Source: Arenibacter hampyeongensis (GTDB taxonomy: Bacteria > Bacteroidota > Bacteroidia > Flavobacteriales > Flavobacteriaceae). From it: a DNA stretch of 64,000 nucleotides. Position 1 is the stretch's first letter. Every line of letters begins with the position of its first letter. This document shows positions 61,954 to 64,000 of the stretch, piece after piece. The notes beneath the pieces were generated by a model. It had not been told where the DNA came from and did not search any database. It saw only the letters and a list, made by a program, of their open reading frames with translations. Both the position numbers and the translations under genes were made by a program. The stretch spans positions 558,001 to 622,000 of the forward strand of contig NZ_PIOB01000001.1 in NCBI RefSeq assembly GCF_002909255.1. The letters run 5' to 3'.

Positions 61954-64000
61954 TTATGGAGATACCTCAATTTTATTAGGAGGATTCAATGCCTTTAGAT
62001 AAGCCACTAAATTTACGACCTCATCATCGGTCAGGTTGTTCAAGAGACCTTCTGGCATCATTGACTTGGTAGTTACTTCACGATTTTGAATCTTGGAGGT
62101 ACTTATGAAAATCGCCTCCTGACCTACAACTCTCAAAGTTACACTTCTATCATTTTCTGAAATGACATTGCCGCTATAGGTTCTTCCGTCATTGGTAGTA
62201 ACAACTACAGTTTTATAATCATCTTGAATGTCCCCGTTGGGGTCTAAAATATTACTTAAAAGATAAGTGGTATTCGTTCTGTTTGACCCGGTCAAATCTG
62301 GCCCTATGACTCCACCCTTACCGTGCATGGTATGGCAGGCAAAACAAGTGCGTTGATACACCAGTTCACCTTCATGACGATCTGCCTTTGAGATGGCCTC
62401 GTCTGTTAATAGTCTATGGTATTTACTAAACTGCCCTTGTTTATCGCCTGAAATCTCATCAATCGGCCCCCAAATTTCAACAAAACCATTACCCACTACT
62501 CGCTTTAACTGTAAGGCCACATATGCTGGAATATCTTTTTTGGGCATGGACCCATCCTTTATGGCAAGTGCCAAAGGCCAACCATAAACAGGTCTTGAGG
62601 CCAAGGTCTGAATGACTTCCTGTTTTTCTAAATTTGAATAGTTGGGATACTCCTTTAGCAAGTATTTGCCCAATCCTTCGTTGCTATATGCAGCGATTGC
62701 CCTTATCGCATCCAATCTCAATTTTGGATTTCGGAGCAATTGGGGCAAAATGGTTTCCAATTCTTTGCGCTGTTGCACTGCCAAATTTTTGATGGCATTT
62801 TGCTGTTGCTCTATTTTCGCGTTTGGGTCATTAACAATGTCCATCATTTTGATTGCTGCTTCAACACTGCCAAATCGCTGGGCGATTTCATCAGAAATTG
62901 CAGCCAAATTGGACTCTGTTCGCAACTCCTTATACACAGCCGACCAGTTGTTCGGCTCTTTCAAATCGGCTCTACTCTCCAAGCCCGACAACATCCCGTT
63001 TAAAAGATAAATTCTCTCACCCGATTTTTTAGCTATCCCGGCTACCAGTTGTTCCAATTTTTCAGCATCTACAAGTCTTCGTCCGATTTTTTCCACGATG
63101 GAGGGAATTTTACTTTGACCCGCCAATGCTAATGCCTTTTCAGGATTTTTAGCTACCAGAGGCTCAATTCCAAACCATAACATAAATGGAATATTGGGAT
63201 CATCAATATCATCTTGGTATTTTACCAACGAAGTTGCAATAGTCCATCGGTCGTCTTCACGGATACGTTGCAATGCTGAGGCCAAATACAATCTAACTAT
63301 AGGAGAGGGCTCGTTTTTGCCCAAAGCGGTCAAGGCTTCAATTCCTTTTTTGGAGGGATAACCGTCTTCGACCATAAATTGTATTGCCCATGCTCTAATA
63401 TACTCCTGCTGGTCATTTGTAAGTTGGATCAACTCGTCTGCGGATATGTTGTTGGTAACATGTAATGTCCACAATGCGCGAAGTCTGATGTCCTGATCCT
63501 TAATATCTTTTAAAATTGATCTTGCTTTTGACACTGCAGCGTCATCCAACGCCACCTTGTTGGCCCTGTTTTGTAAAATTACCCTTGCTCTTTGCGCATG
63601 CCAATTGCTTTTACTTAGCTGCAAATCAACGAGTTCCGTATCGCCTTTTTTGCCAAGGTCATCATATCGTCCAGGCCAATTTTCGGCCAATGACGTTTCG
63701 GGCATAATTCGAAAAACCCTGCCCGTATCTTTATTTACTACATCATTTCCGCAGATATCGGCATCGTGCCAGTCTAAGACATAAAGTCCGCCTTCAGGTC
63801 CAACCTCCATGCTAAAACCAATCCATTGGGCATTGTTGGCCAACATAAAATCTTCCCCATGACTTGCACTAAATCCAGAACCGTTCGCCTTTAAAACATC
63901 CGACAAAACGGCGTGTTCATGAATGTTCGCCATGAAAATCCTTCCTTGTTGATCCGCTGGAAAAGCGTCGGATTGATAAATACGGGCACCTCCATGGGCG
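61954..64000 (-). CDS. PVC-type heme-binding membrane-bound dehydrogenase-like protein, 3' part
   Basis: The frame runs off the right end of the window; AHGGARIYQSDAFP precedes the internal ATG at 63933, so that ATG is not the start. The visible ~681 residues hold the end of a beta-propeller (GPEGGLYVLDWHDADICG), a HEAT-rich middle (~100-500), and a C-terminal cytochrome c domain with the heme site CFACH and an axial-methionine candidate in KSMMPEGLLNNLTDDEV. This is the DUF7133/PVC-type CxxCH family, thought to oxidise sugars or other periplasmic substrates. It lies near the sulfatase, hinting at glycan use. Confidence 0.9.
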   Translation of the reverse strand, partial: AHGGARIYQSDAFPADQQGRIFMANIHEHAVLSDVLKANGSGFSASHGEDFMLANNAQWIGFSMEVGPEGGLYVLDWHDADICGNDVVNKDTGRVFRIMPETSLAENWPGRYDDLGKKGDTELVDLQLSKSNWHAQRARVILQNRANKVALDDAAVSKARSILKDIKDQDIRLRALWTLHVTNNISADELIQLTNDQQEYIRAWAIQFMVEDGYPSKKGIEALTALGKNEPSPIVRLYLASALQRIREDDRWTIATSLVKYQDDIDDPNIPFMLWFGIEPLVAKNPEKALALAGQSKIPSIVEKIGRRLVDAEKLEQLVAGIAKKSGERIYLLNGMLSGLESRADLKEPNNWSAVYKELRTESNLAAISDEIAQRFGSVEAAIKMMDIVNDPNAKIEQQQNAIKNLAVQQRKELETILPQLLRNPKLRLDAIRAIAAYSNEGLGKYLLKEYPNYSNLEKQEVIQTLASRPVYGWPLALAIKDGSMPKKDIPAYVALQLKRVVGNGFVEIWGPIDEISGDKQGQFSKYHRLLTDEAISKADRHEGELVYQRTCFACHTMHGKGGVIGPDLTGSNRTNTTYLLSNILDPNGDIQDDYKTVVVTTNDGRTYSGNVISENDRSVTLRVVGQEAIFISTSKIQNREVTTKSMMPEGLLNNLTDDEVVNLVAYLKALNPPNKIEVSP

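Overview
The window reads as a chromosomal segment of a marine-type member of the Bacteroidota, most likely Flavobacteriaceae. The reasons are AT-rich intergenic DNA and A-rich start regions, promoters of the Bacteroidota form TTG-N19-TAnnTTTG (textbook examples at 16004-16033 and 36894-36923), and a gene set typical of the group: an OmpA protein with TSP3 repeats, AddAB-like nucleases, a DUF302 protein, an MG2/plug surface protein, an S1 sulfatase and a PVC-type cytochrome. No rRNA, tRNA, insertion sequence, prophage or CRISPR array was seen. Genus cannot be fixed from sequence reading alone.

Layout. 1-6.4 kb: five co-directional genes for phosphorus or phosphonate chemistry (the tail of an alkaline-phosphatase-fold enzyme with a PA14 domain, an MBL hydrolase, a class III PLP enzyme resembling PbfA, a purple-acid-phosphatase-like enzyme and a second alkaline-phosphatase-fold enzyme). 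6.5-14.1 kb: a nitronate-monooxygenase-like protein of unknown role, transporters and membrane proteins. 14.2-20 kb: riboflavin synthase, pdxA and the yceD-rpmF-fabH-accB-accC lipid operon. 20-32 kb: housekeeping genes (FAD oxidoreductase, a GreA-like protein, a cyclase, arfB, an ABC ATPase, prolyl oligopeptidase, asd, mscL, alr-tdk, rsmI, a uracil-DNA glycosylase). 32.1-32.6 kb: two tandem copies of an apparent small RNA gene. 33.4-41.4 kb: AddA-like and AddB-like proteins separated by ompA and by the decayed 3' end of a kbl gene. 42.3-50.2 kb: a stress/redox gene group. 50.2-52.8 kb: an Mla-type lipid transporter. 53-64 kb: small regulators, a peroxiredoxin-like protein, a surface protein, a sulfatase, a zinc peptidase and the 3' part of a heme-binding dehydrogenase-like protein.

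The most notable signal is regulatory. A 12-bp palindrome, TGAYNNNNRTCA, occurs in eight intergenic places. In seven of them a Bacteroidota -7 box (or a near match) starts exactly 35 bp from the start of the palindrome, read in the direction of transcription, and none of the seven has a -33 TTG box. This is the layout expected of class II activation by a CRP/FNR-family protein. The promoters serve the nitronate-monooxygenase-like gene (8.4 kb), a universal stress protein, an HMA-fold small protein, deoC-deoD, a DUF2267 gene, a flavodoxin-like gene and a possible minus-strand RNA (43.2-47.7 kb). I infer a redox- or oxygen-responsive regulon; its regulator is not in the window.

The second notable signal is the pair of about 70-nt small RNA genes at 32.2-32.5 kb. 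They share a 38/39-nt identical 5' module, each has its own -7 box at the same distance, and each has its own intrinsic terminator.
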